From contig CAWHXG010000002.1 in assembly GCA_963833235.1 (NCBI GenBank), positions 186,001-250,000 on the forward strand: a stretch of DNA of 64,000 bases, in the 5' to 3' direction. Shown one piece after another: positions 13,011-20,042 of this stretch. The stretch is from CAWHXG01 sp963833235. GTDB lineage: Bacteria > Pseudomonadota > Alphaproteobacteria > Rhodobacterales > Rhodobacteraceae. A model generated the notes under the pieces. It was not told the origin of the DNA. It saw nothing but the letters and a program-made list of their open reading frames with translations, and did no database searches. The position numbers and the translations under genes were made by a program. Each line of letters starts with the position of its first letter. The stretch's first letter is position 1.

Positions 13011-13108
13011 GGCGCGAAAGGCGCCGCCTCGGTCGTCCGGACAGGCGAACCGCCGGCCGGGCAAGGCGCGGCTCCGGCACCCATCCGCCCCCCCCCAAAC
13101 GGTCTGTC

Positions 13109-13163
13109 GCGCCGCGCCCGCACCGCCATGGGCGGGGGGGGTGGGGCGGTGCGGGCGCGGCGC
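13109..13163. repeat. Perfect 19-bp inverted repeat in the gap before etfB
   Basis: The arms at 13109-13127 and 13145-13163 are perfectly complementary (GCGCCGCGCCC... against its reverse complement) with a 17-base loop containing a G-run. It lies between the adenosyltransferase stop and etfB, about 120 bp before the etfB start. It could form a strong hairpin in either direction, but no T-run follows. A bidirectional barrier or terminator for the upstream operon is the simplest reading. Confidence 0.6.
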
Positions 13164-13286
13164 CTGTCGGCCGCCACCGCCGCACTGCCGCCCAAACGCC
13201 GCGTCCCCCGCGGAATTTCCCCCTGTCGCCTAACCCCGCCACGGGCTACCTAGGCCGCAACCGCAACGCAAAACGGAGCCGCGCCG

Positions 13287-14048
13287 ATGAAAATCCTCGT
13301 CCCCGTCAAGCGCGTGATCGACTACAACGTGAAGGTCCGCGTGAAGGCGGACGGATCGGGCGTCGATCTCGCCAACGTCAAGATGTCCATGAACCCGTTC
13401 GACGAGATCGCCGTCGAAGAGGCCATCCGCCTCAAGGAGAAGGGCGCCGCCGAAGAGGTTATCGCCGTCTCCATCGGGGTCAAGCAGGCGCAGGAAACCC
13501 TGCGCACCGCGCTGGCCATGGGGGCCGACCGCGCCATCCTCATCGTCGCCGCCGATACCGTGCAGACCGACATCGAGCCGCTGGCCGTCGCCAAGCTCCT
13601 GAAGGCCGTGATCGACGCGGAGGGCCCCGGCCTCGTGCTCTGCGGCAAGCAGGCCATCGACAACGACATGAACGCCACCGGCCAGATGCTCGCGGCGCTG
13701 CTCGGCTGGTCGCAGGCCACCTTCGCCTCCAAGCTGCAGATCGACGGCGAGCACGCGACCGTCACGCGCGAGGTCGATGGCGGCCTGCAGACCATCCGCG
13801 TGAAGATGCCCGCCATCGTCAGCGTCGATCTGCGCCTCAACGAGCCGCGCTACGCCTCGCTGCCCAACATCATGAAGGCCAAGAAGAAGCCGCTGGAAGA
13901 GAAGACGCCCGAAGACTACGGCGTCGACGTCTCGCCGCGGCTGACCATCGTCAAGACGGTCGAACCGGCGGAACGCAAGGCCGGCGTCACGGTGAAGACC
14001 GTCGACGAGCTGCTGGCGAAACTGAAAGACGAAGCGGGGGTGATCTGA
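13287..14048 (+). CDS. etfB: Electron transfer flavoprotein subunit beta
   Basis: EtfB with EtfA forms the soluble FAD/AMP heterodimer that takes electrons from acyl-CoA dehydrogenases and passes them to ETF-ubiquinone oxidoreductase. The 253-residue protein starts MKILVPVKRVIDYNVKVRVK. It contains the NPFDEIAVEEA segment, the AMP-binding CGKQAIDNDMNATGQM and the signature VDLRLNEPRYASLPNIMKAKKKPLE near 190-210. Length is normal. Its stop overlaps the etfA ATG. Confidence 0.97.
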   Translation: MKILVPVKRVIDYNVKVRVKADGSGVDLANVKMSMNPFDEIAVEEAIRLKEKGAAEEVIAVSIGVKQAQETLRTALAMGADRAILIVAADTVQTDIEPLAVAKLLKAVIDAEGPGLVLCGKQAIDNDMNATGQMLAALLGWSQATFASKLQIDGEHATVTREVDGGLQTIRVKMPAIVSVDLRLNEPRYASLPNIMKAKKKPLEEKTPEDYGVDVSPRLTIVKTVEPAERKAGVTVKTVDELLAKLKDEAGVI

Positions 14049-14978
14049 TGGCCGTTCTGCTGCTAGCCGAAGTGACCGACGGCGAGCTGGGGCTCGATGC
14101 CACGGCCAAGGCCGTCACCGCCCTCAAGCCCCTCGGCGACGTGACCGTCCTCTGCGCCGGGGCCAGCGCCTCCGCCGCCGCGCAGACGGCCGCCGGGATC
14201 GAGGGCGTGGCAAAGGTGCTCTGCGCCGAGGATCCGCTTCTGGGCCACCGCCTGGCGGAGCCGACCGCGGCGCTCATCGTTTCGCTCGCCGGCGATTACA
14301 GCCACATCGCCGCCCCCGCCACGACCGACGCCAAGAACATCATGCCCCGCGTCGCCGCACTGCTCGACGTGATGATCCTCACGGACGTCTCCGCCATCGT
14401 CGATGCCGACACGTTCGAACGCCCGATCTACGCCGGCAACGCGTTGCAGACGGTCAAGACGGCCGATGCGACCAAGGTCTTCACCATCCGCACCTCCGGC
14501 TTCGATGCCGCCGGCGAAGGCGGCTCCGCCGAGGTCGAGGCCATCGGCGCCGGCGAGGACCCCGCCCTGAGCGAATGGGTGGAAGACAAGGTCGCCGCCT
14601 CCGACCGGCCGGAGCTGACCTCCGCCGGCATCGTCGTCTCGGGCGGCCGCGCGCTCGGCTCCAAGGAAGAGTTCGCGATGATCGAGAAGCTCGCGGACAA
14701 GCTCGGTGCCGCCGTCGGCGCCTCCCGCGCGGCGGTCGATTTCGGGCTACGCTCCGAACGACTGGCAGGTGGGCCAGACCGGCAAGGTGGTGGCGCCAGA
14801 CCTCTACATCGCCGTCGGCATCTCGGGCGCGATCCAGCACCTCGCCGGCATGAAGGACAGCAAGGTCATCGTCGCCATCAACAAGGACGAGGACGCGCCA
14901 ATCTTTCAGGTCGCCGATTACGGGCTGGTGGCCGATCTCTTCACCGCCGTGCCGGAGCTGACGGAGAAGCTGCCCTAG
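14048..14978 (+). pseudogene. etfA: Electron transfer flavoprotein subunit alpha, single frameshift
   Basis: The N-terminal two thirds (MAVLLLAEVTDGELG to GSKEEFAMIEKLADKLGAAVGASRAAVD) and the FAD-binding C-terminus (GYAPNDWQVGQTGKVVAPDL to VADLFTAVPELTEKLP) are both intact but in different frames. Removing one T from the TTT at 14740-14742 gives VDSGYAPNDW and joins them into a normal EtfA of 309 residues. No other lesion is visible. EtfA is needed for all ETF-linked dehydrogenases, so a sequencing error seems more likely than true loss. Confidence 0.9.
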
Positions 14979-15023
14979 GGGCAGCCCTGCCGCTCCCGGG
15001 CGGACCCGGCACGTCGAAGGTCC

Positions 15024-15140
15024 GATCGTACGATCCGGGCCCGAGACCGTACGAAGCGTACGAAATCCGGCCTTTTCGGGGGTTTTGCGCCCGCCGCGGA
15101 TCGTACGGTTTCGGGGCACGATGGTACGAACCGTACCATC
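15024..15140. promoter_or_regulatory. Cluster of CGTACG palindromes upstream of hbd
   Basis: Four CGTACG hexamers occur at 15027, 15048, 15057 and 15102. The first is the centre of the 12-bp palindrome GATCGTACGATC. They are followed by a dyad at 15120-15140 with 9-bp arms (GATGGTACG / CGTACCATC) around 3 bases. The block sits in the 222-bp gap between etfA and hbd, ending 60 bp before the hbd start. Clustered palindromes in a promoter position suggest operators for a dimeric regulator. The regulator is unknown. Confidence 0.55.
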
Positions 15141-15200
15141 TTGCACCCTTCCCCGCCCCGGCATAGGCCAAAGGCGGATTGCGGCTGGCGGAGCGCGGGC

Positions 15201-16076
15201 ATGGACATCAAGACGATCGGCGTGGTGGGCGCGGGGCAGATGGGCAACGGCATCGCCCATGTCTTCGCGCTTGCCGGATACGACGTCGTGCTCAACGACG
15301 TCGACCAGGGCGCGCTTGACAAAGCCCTGACAACGATAGGAAAAAACCTCGACAGGCAGGTCGCCCGCGAGGTCGCGACGGAGGCCGAGAAACAAGCCGC
15401 GCTGGCCCGCATCACGGCCACGCCCGATCTTGCCGCCGTCGGCCAGGCCGACCTCATCATCGAGAGCGCCACCGAGAAAGAGGCCGTCAAGCACGAGATC
15501 TTCAAGGGCCTCGTTCCGCATCTGAAGCCGGAAACCATACTGACTTCAAACACTTCGTCGATCTCGATCACACGTCTCGCCGCCCGCACCGACCGTCCCG
15601 AACGCTTCATGGGCTTCCATTTCATGAACCCGGTTCCGGTCATGCAGCTGGTGGAGCTGATCCGCGGCATCGCCACGGACCGCGCGACATTCGAGACCTG
15701 CCGCGAACTCGTTGAGAAGATTGGCAAAACCTCAGCCTCGGCGGAGGATTTCCCGGCCTTCATCGTCAACCGCATCCTGCTGCCCATGATCAACGAGGCG
15801 GTCTATACCCTTTACGAGGGCGTCGGCTCCGTCGCCGCCATCGACACCGCCATGCGCCTCGGCGCCGCGCATCCGATGGGTCCCTTGCAACTGGCTGATT
15901 TTATTGGGCTTGATACCTGTCTCGCCATCATGAACGTGCTGCATGACGGGCTGGCCGACACAAAGTATCGCCCCTGTCCGCTGCTCGTGAAATACGTCGA
16001 GGCGGGCTGGCTGGGCCGCAAGAGCGGCCGCGGCTTCTACGACTATTCCGGCGAAACGCCGATGCCCACCCGCTGA
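15201..16076 (+). CDS. 3-hydroxybutyryl-CoA dehydrogenase
   Basis: This enzyme oxidises or reduces 3-hydroxybutyryl-CoA/acetoacetyl-CoA with NAD(P). The 291-residue protein opens with a Rossmann motif, TIGVVGAGQMGNGIAHV, and has the ESATEKEAVKHEIF and SNTSSISITRLA segments. The catalytic GFHFMNPVPVMQLVE and the C-terminal helical domain (LGAAHPMGPLQLADFIGLD) follow. Placement after etfBA points to acyl-CoA oxidation or C4 metabolism. The start at 15201 gives the family-typical MDIKTIGVVG. It overlaps the convergent acyltransferase by 34 bp. Confidence 0.95.
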   Translation: MDIKTIGVVGAGQMGNGIAHVFALAGYDVVLNDVDQGALDKALTTIGKNLDRQVAREVATEAEKQAALARITATPDLAAVGQADLIIESATEKEAVKHEIFKGLVPHLKPETILTSNTSSISITRLAARTDRPERFMGFHFMNPVPVMQLVELIRGIATDRATFETCRELVEKIGKTSASAEDFPAFIVNRILLPMINEAVYTLYEGVGSVAAIDTAMRLGAAHPMGPLQLADFIGLDTCLAIMNVLHDGLADTKYRPCPLLVKYVEAGWLGRKSGRGFYDYSGETPMPTR

Positions 16077-16972
16077 CCCGGGCCATGCGCCGTACGCGCA
16101 GGATCCAGCAGTTCCTCCGCCCCGAGCGCCAGGGTGCGAGCACGCAACCACCGCATGTAACCCCTTGAATCCCCGTCCCATTTCCGGCTCTCCTCCGGCG
16201 GGATGGCGCGCCCCACGATCGGCGCCTGCGGCGTGTCGAGCGAATGCACGACCTCGTGGATCAGCAGGCCCTGGCGCAGGATAGGCGAGATCCGGTTGGC
16301 GATGTGGTACCACCGGCTGTTCTGCCCCGGGAAGTAGATCGGCACCACCGTCGCCGCGCTGCGCTGGATCAGCTTGGCGGTGAACGGCGACCACTCCGCC
16401 TCGATCACCGGCCCGAAGGCGGTGCGCGAGGTCGCCACGCCGCCCGCGGGGAACAGCACGACCACGCCGCCCGCCCGCAGATGCGCCATCGCCTGCCGGC
16501 GCATCTGCAGATTCTGCGCGCGTGCATCTTCAACATGCTGGAACGGCACGGGAATCATGAAATCGGCCACTTCCTCGACGCCGGTGAGAAGGGTGCGAGC
16601 GAGAATGCGATAGTCCGTCCTGATCCGACCGATCAGCGCGGCCAGCACCATTCCGTCGACCAGCCCATGGGGATGGTTCGCCACCACGACGACTGGACCA
16701 GACTTGGGTATCCTGGCGATTTGCTGTGCCGGCGTGCACAGGGGGATGCCCATATGGGCCAGTGCCGCGGCCCAGAACGCCTGCCCATGCGGCGCGCCTT
16801 GCTTTTCGAACCGCCGGATCAGCCGCAGCAGGGTCAGCTTACCCGTAAGCCACTCCACCGCGCGGATCGCCATGGCCCGCAAAGGGCTGTCGAACGTGGT
16901 GGCATACGACAAGCGGCGCTTGCTGTACCGCCCTGCGGGCCCCGGCCCCCCAGAACGCTGATCTTCCTTCAT
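16043..16972 (-). CDS. Lysophospholipid acyltransferase family protein
   Basis: The 309-residue protein has a PlsC-type acyltransferase core. It shows VVVVANHPHGLVDG, where the family catalytic His and Asp lie, then VVLFPAGGVATSR (the acyl-acceptor region) and a VPIYFPGQNSRWYHIA motif. The NHP-x4-DG form is typical of the hemolysin/OlsA-like branch that acylates lyso-ornithine lipid or lysophosphatidate. The real acceptor is unknown. It is convergent with hbd, with overlapping 3' ends. Confidence 0.88.
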   Translation of the reverse strand: MKEDQRSGGPGPAGRYSKRRLSYATTFDSPLRAMAIRAVEWLTGKLTLLRLIRRFEKQGAPHGQAFWAAALAHMGIPLCTPAQQIARIPKSGPVVVVANHPHGLVDGMVLAALIGRIRTDYRILARTLLTGVEEVADFMIPVPFQHVEDARAQNLQMRRQAMAHLRAGGVVVLFPAGGVATSRTAFGPVIEAEWSPFTAKLIQRSAATVVPIYFPGQNSRWYHIANRISPILRQGLLIHEVVHSLDTPQAPIVGRAIPPEESRKWDGDSRGYMRWLRARTLALGAEELLDPARTAHGPGQRVGIGVSPE

Positions 16973-17014
16973 CCGAATCCGCCGGCCGCAGGAACGCCTC
17001 TCACGTGGCCGCCC

Positions 17015-17293
17015 TCAATACTCTTCCCCGAAACGGTCGGCGACCAGACGCTCCAGGGCATCGGCGAGCTTCTCGGCCTCGGGCCCGCGCGTTTCCACCT
17101 CGATCCGGCTGCCCTTGGCCGCAACCAGCATCAGCAGCCCCATGATGCTGTCACCGGAGGCGCTGAGCCCGTCGCGCGAGACCTCCGCGGTTGCATCGTG
17201 GGCCTCGACAACCTCGACGAGGCGCGCGGAGGCGCGGGCGTGGAGGCCCTTGACGTTGATGATCGGCAGGGTGCGGCGGATGGATGCGGTCAT
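17015..17293 (-). CDS. Phosphocarrier protein HPr of the regulatory PTS
   Basis: The protein has 92 residues. The phosphorylated histidine is at 18 in KGLHARASA, and the regulatory serine that HprK acts on is Ser49 in GDSIMGLLML. HPr carries phosphate between EI and EIIA. In alphaproteobacteria this set lacks sugar permeases and serves regulation. The start at 17293 fits the family length. It lies 10 bases after the EIIA stop in the same minus-strand operon. Confidence 0.95.
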   Translation of the reverse strand: MTASIRRTLPIINVKGLHARASARLVEVVEAHDATAEVSRDGLSASGDSIMGLLMLVAAKGSRIEVETRGPEAEKLADALERLVADRFGEEY

Positions 17294-17303
17294 CAGGGAG
17301 CCA

Positions 17304-17696
17304 TCAGGGACGTTGCGCGACGAAGCTGTCAATGTATTTCCGGCCAGCCTCCAACGCCAGTGCGACCGCGACCGCCAGTGGCTTGCCACGCGATTTCGCC
17401 AGCTTGATAAGCAGCGGCAGGTTCGCGCCGTAGAGGATGACCCGACCCTCCGAACCGCAGGCCGGCAGCGACAGGTTCGATGGCGAGCCGCCGAACATGT
17501 CGGTCACGACCACGACGCCGTCGCCCTCGTCGACAGCGTCGACCGCGGCCTTGATCTCGGTCTCTTTTGCGGCACGGTCGTCGTTCACGCCTATGGAGAT
17601 GGCCCGGGCTCCAGGTTGCCGGCCAAGCACATGTTCGACCGTCGCCAGGTATTCCCGCGCCAGTCCACCATGGGCAACGATAACGATCCCGATCAT
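17304..17696 (-). CDS. PTS mannose/fructose-type EIIA component
   Basis: This 130-residue single-domain EIIA-Man starts MIGIVIVAHGGLA with the phosphorylated His9. It contains the VVVVTDMFGGSPSN loop that packs near the active site. In alphaproteobacteria this protein receives phosphate from HPr and acts as a regulator rather than in sugar uptake. It lies between hprK and the HPr gene. Confidence 0.93.
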   Translation of the reverse strand: MIGIVIVAHGGLAREYLATVEHVLGRQPGARAISIGVNDDRAAKETEIKAAVDAVDEGDGVVVVTDMFGGSPSNLSLPACGSEGRVILYGANLPLLIKLAKSRGKPLAVAVALALEAGRKYIDSFVAQRP

Positions 17697-17840
17697 GCGC
17701 CCGACCGCGGGGCCCGCGGAAGATATGGCCGCGCACGGGGGCCGGATCGGGCAGAGGCGCGCCGCGCGTATATCGGGGGTCGGGCCGGCGACCCACCGAT
17801 GCGCGGCTGCGGAAGAGGAAAGGCAAGGGCGCGGGTCACG

Positions 17841-18308
17841 TTACCGATCTCCCATGCTCTTGAGATACTGAAGCACTGCTGCCGCGAACTGAACATTCCC
17901 GCTTCGGTGAAGCAAGGCGATCTTGCAGCCGAACACCGTTCTGTGTCGCGGTTGCGGCAATCGCGCCGTTTCGGCATGGGCGAGATCGACGATCAGCGAG
18001 AGCGGAACGGGCCCCGCAAGCCGGGCCGGGATCAGCCCCACACCCCGCGCTTCGATCAGGTGCGGCAGCGATGACGGCGCATCCAGCATGGGAAGATCGC
18101 CGCCGGCCCCGTGTTCCTCGCCGGATGTCCCGCCGTGCAGCGCGGAGCGGCCTTCGCCCGGAGGCATCAACTTGGTGCGGTCATCGGCCACAAGCTGCGC
18201 CCCATAGGCCATGAGCGCGAGCGCGAGCGCGCTCTTGCCCGCTCCCGAGGGACCTTCGATCAGAAGCCCCCGGCCGCTATGTACGATGCTCGATGCGTGA
18301 ACGATCAT
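17841..18308 (-). CDS. hprK: HPr kinase/phosphorylase, short alphaproteobacterial form
   Basis: HprK phosphorylates and dephosphorylates the regulatory serine of HPr. The product is about 155 residues and contains only the kinase domain, as is normal for alphaproteobacteria, which lack the N-terminal domain of Gram-positive HprK. It has the Walker A GPSGAGKSALAL at about 19-30, LVADDRTKL, the RGVGLIPARL segment and HRTVFGCKIALL. The start at 18308 (MIVHASS) fits; an earlier ATG at 18398 would overlap the upstream kinase gene. Confidence 0.9.
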   Translation of the reverse strand: MIVHASSIVHSGRGLLIEGPSGAGKSALALALMAYGAQLVADDRTKLMPPGEGRSALHGGTSGEEHGAGGDLPMLDAPSSLPHLIEARGVGLIPARLAGPVPLSLIVDLAHAETARLPQPRHRTVFGCKIALLHRSGNVQFAAAVLQYLKSMGDR

Positions 18309-18337
18309 CGCCCGGGCTTGCCTGTGGGAGGAAGCCG

Positions 18338-19021
18338 TCACCTCGGTACGCCGCGCCCGGGCCCCGGCGGCGAACCCGGCAGCAGATCGGGGCTGCACCG
18401 CCCCCCCGTGCCCCCCGGCGATGCGCCGGTGGCCGCGTCGAGCCGCGCCGCGATCCGCGCCACGTCCCTTTCCAGGAGCGACAGGATGTACGGGTCCGGC
18501 GGTTCGTCCTGCATCGTCTTAAGCGTCTCGATGGCCAGCGATACCGAGGTCAACGGATTGCGCAGGTCATGGGCAACCTCGGCCATCGGGTCGGCGGCGG
18601 CACGCGCGCCGCGCTCGGTTGCGCCTGTGGTCGCCATCGGCCCGTTCCTCGGCGTCGTCGCCTGAGAACGAAGCCTGCCGCGCAGTGCTGCCGGCGAGAG
18701 CAGAGCGCCGATCAACCACGCGGCGATGCCGATCAGACAAACCAGCCCCGCCCCGATCAACGCCAGCTGCCCCAGATCGCCAGGCACGGATGCGGGCGCG
18801 CTCGGGATCGGCGGCACATCCGGTGCATAAAGGATCGTCGCCCCCGCCCCAGGCGTGACCAATGGCGCAGACGGGGCCGCAAGCTGCCCCGCACCGTGAA
18901 GGGCGAGGCCAAAGGCGATCCCGGTCAGAACAAGCGCGCCGGCCGCGAGCGCCAGCCGTCCGCCCGGGGCCCCGTATGGCCCCATGAGCCCGGCCCGCAA
19001 CGCCCGCGCCCTACCCGACAT
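18338..19021 (-). CDS. ChvG-position histidine kinase lacking the ATP-binding domain
   Basis: In this locus the gene between chvI and hprK is normally chvG, a full sensor kinase of about 550-600 residues. Here it encodes 227 residues. Two membrane helices (about 23-42 and 85-108) flank a short Pro-rich periplasmic loop of 40 or so residues. A dimerisation/phosphoacceptor domain follows with the H-box VAHDLRNPLTSVSLAIETL (His151), and a second helix ILSLLERDVARIAARLDAATG. The protein then ends in a Gly/Pro tail. No N, G1 or G2 boxes follow, and hprK starts 29 bases later, so the catalytic domain is absent rather than displaced. The ATG overlaps the chvI stop. Confidence 0.75.
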   Translation of the reverse strand: MSGRARALRAGLMGPYGAPGGRLALAAGALVLTGIAFGLALHGAGQLAAPSAPLVTPGAGATILYAPDVPPIPSAPASVPGDLGQLALIGAGLVCLIGIAAWLIGALLSPAALRGRLRSQATTPRNGPMATTGATERGARAAADPMAEVAHDLRNPLTSVSLAIETLKTMQDEPPDPYILSLLERDVARIAARLDAATGASPGGTGGRCSPDLLPGSPPGPGRGVPR

Positions 19022-19775
19022 GTGCGTCGGAATAGCGGTAACCGATCCCGTAAAGCGTCTCGATAGCGGTGAATTCCGGATCGATCGCCCGCATCTTCTT
19101 GCGCAGCCGCTTGATATGGCTGTCGATGGTTCGGTCATCCACGAAAACCTGATCGTCATAGGCCTCGTCCATCAGCTGGTCGCGGCTCTTCACGAAGCCG
19201 GGGCGCCGGGCGAGGGCTTCCAGCAGGTGATACTCCGTTACCGTCAGCGCCACGTCGCGTCCGTTCCAGCTGACCCGGTGGCGGCGCGGATCCATGCGCA
19301 AGGCACCCCGGGCCAGCACCCCGGCCGGGTCTTCCACGCCGGCCTCACGCGCACCAGCCTCTTCCGGCGCGGTTCCACGGCGCAGGATCGCGGCAATGCG
19401 TGCCGTCAGCGTTCGGTGCGAGAAAGGCTTGCGCACGTAGTCGTCTGCCCCCATCCGAAGACACATGACTTCGTCGAGCTCGTCGTTGCGTGCGGTCAGC
19501 ATGATGATCGGAAAGCTCCACCGCATGCGCGCTCGTCGCACGACATCCATACCGTCCATGCCCGGCATCACCAGGTCGACCAGCGCCAGCTGCGGCCGCC
19601 TGGCCTCCCACGAGGCGAGCGCCTCGGCGCCGCTGGCATAAGTCGACACCAAGAACCCTTCGGACGCCAGCGCCCGTTCCACGGAGCCGCGCACCCCGTC
19701 GTCGTCGTCCACCAATGCCAGCCGCGTCGTTCCACCGGCTATCGCCTCTATGGCAATTTCATTTTCCCCAAACAT
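19011..19775 (-). CDS. chvI: ChvI-type response regulator
   Basis: The 254-residue OmpR/PhoB-family regulator has a receiver domain with acidic pocket VDDDDG, phosphoacceptor Asp67 (LALVDLVMPGMDG), and the Thr and Lys residues of the family (IIMLTARND, YVRKPFSH). A winged-helix DNA-binding domain follows (ALTVTEYHLLEALARRPGFVKSRDQLM to RTIDSHIKRLRKKMR). Position between pckA and hprK matches ChvI/ExoS-ChvI loci, which control envelope stress, acid response and central carbon genes. The start at 19775 is at the second ATG; an upstream in-frame ATG at 19865 is possible. Confidence 0.92.
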   Translation of the reverse strand: MFGENEIAIEAIAGGTTRLALVDDDDGVRGSVERALASEGFLVSTYASGAEALASWEARRPQLALVDLVMPGMDGMDVVRRARMRWSFPIIMLTARNDELDEVMCLRMGADDYVRKPFSHRTLTARIAAILRRGTAPEEAGAREAGVEDPAGVLARGALRMDPRRHRVSWNGRDVALTVTEYHLLEALARRPGFVKSRDQLMDEAYDDQVFVDDRTIDSHIKRLRKKMRAIDPEFTAIETLYGIGYRYSDAHVG

Positions 19776-20042
19776 AAAGCCCCCTTTGATCCGAGATCTC
19801 GACGAATCACATTCCCACCACCGCGATTGTGTGGGGGAGACCCCTTTCAAAACGTATAAGCACACTCCCGCCCCCCGTTAGGGAAAGCGTCCAGTGATGG
19901 CGCTAACTATGGAAAAGCGTCCTGTCGGGGGGGGCATTGCCTTGCTATAACTGCCCTGTGGCCCTGTCGTGGCCGGCGCGATGCCGGCCCGTCACGGCCC
20001 CCGGACCGGGGGGAACGCCGCGGGCAGAACGGAGGCCAGATC
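19776..20042. promoter_or_regulatory. Divergent control region between chvI and pckA
   Basis: This 267-bp gap drives chvI (minus) and pckA (plus). It holds a direct repeat, GGAAAGCGTCC at 19882-19892 and GGAAAAGCGTCC at 19911-19922, with starts 29 bases apart. A TGCTATAAC extended -10-like element lies near 19943, followed by pckA about 95 bases on. The repeats are candidate regulator sites (ChvI is the obvious candidate), but this is inference. A GGAGGCCAGATC ribosome-binding region precedes the pckA ATG. Confidence 0.45.

Noticed and set aside
16043..16076. Overlap of hbd and the acyltransferase as a sign of error
   Set aside because: Both C-termini are complete and convergent overlaps of this size are common in compact genomes.
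17841..18308. HprK looked truncated
   Set aside because: Short HprK with only the kinase domain is normal in alphaproteobacteria; the Walker A and catalytic segments are present.
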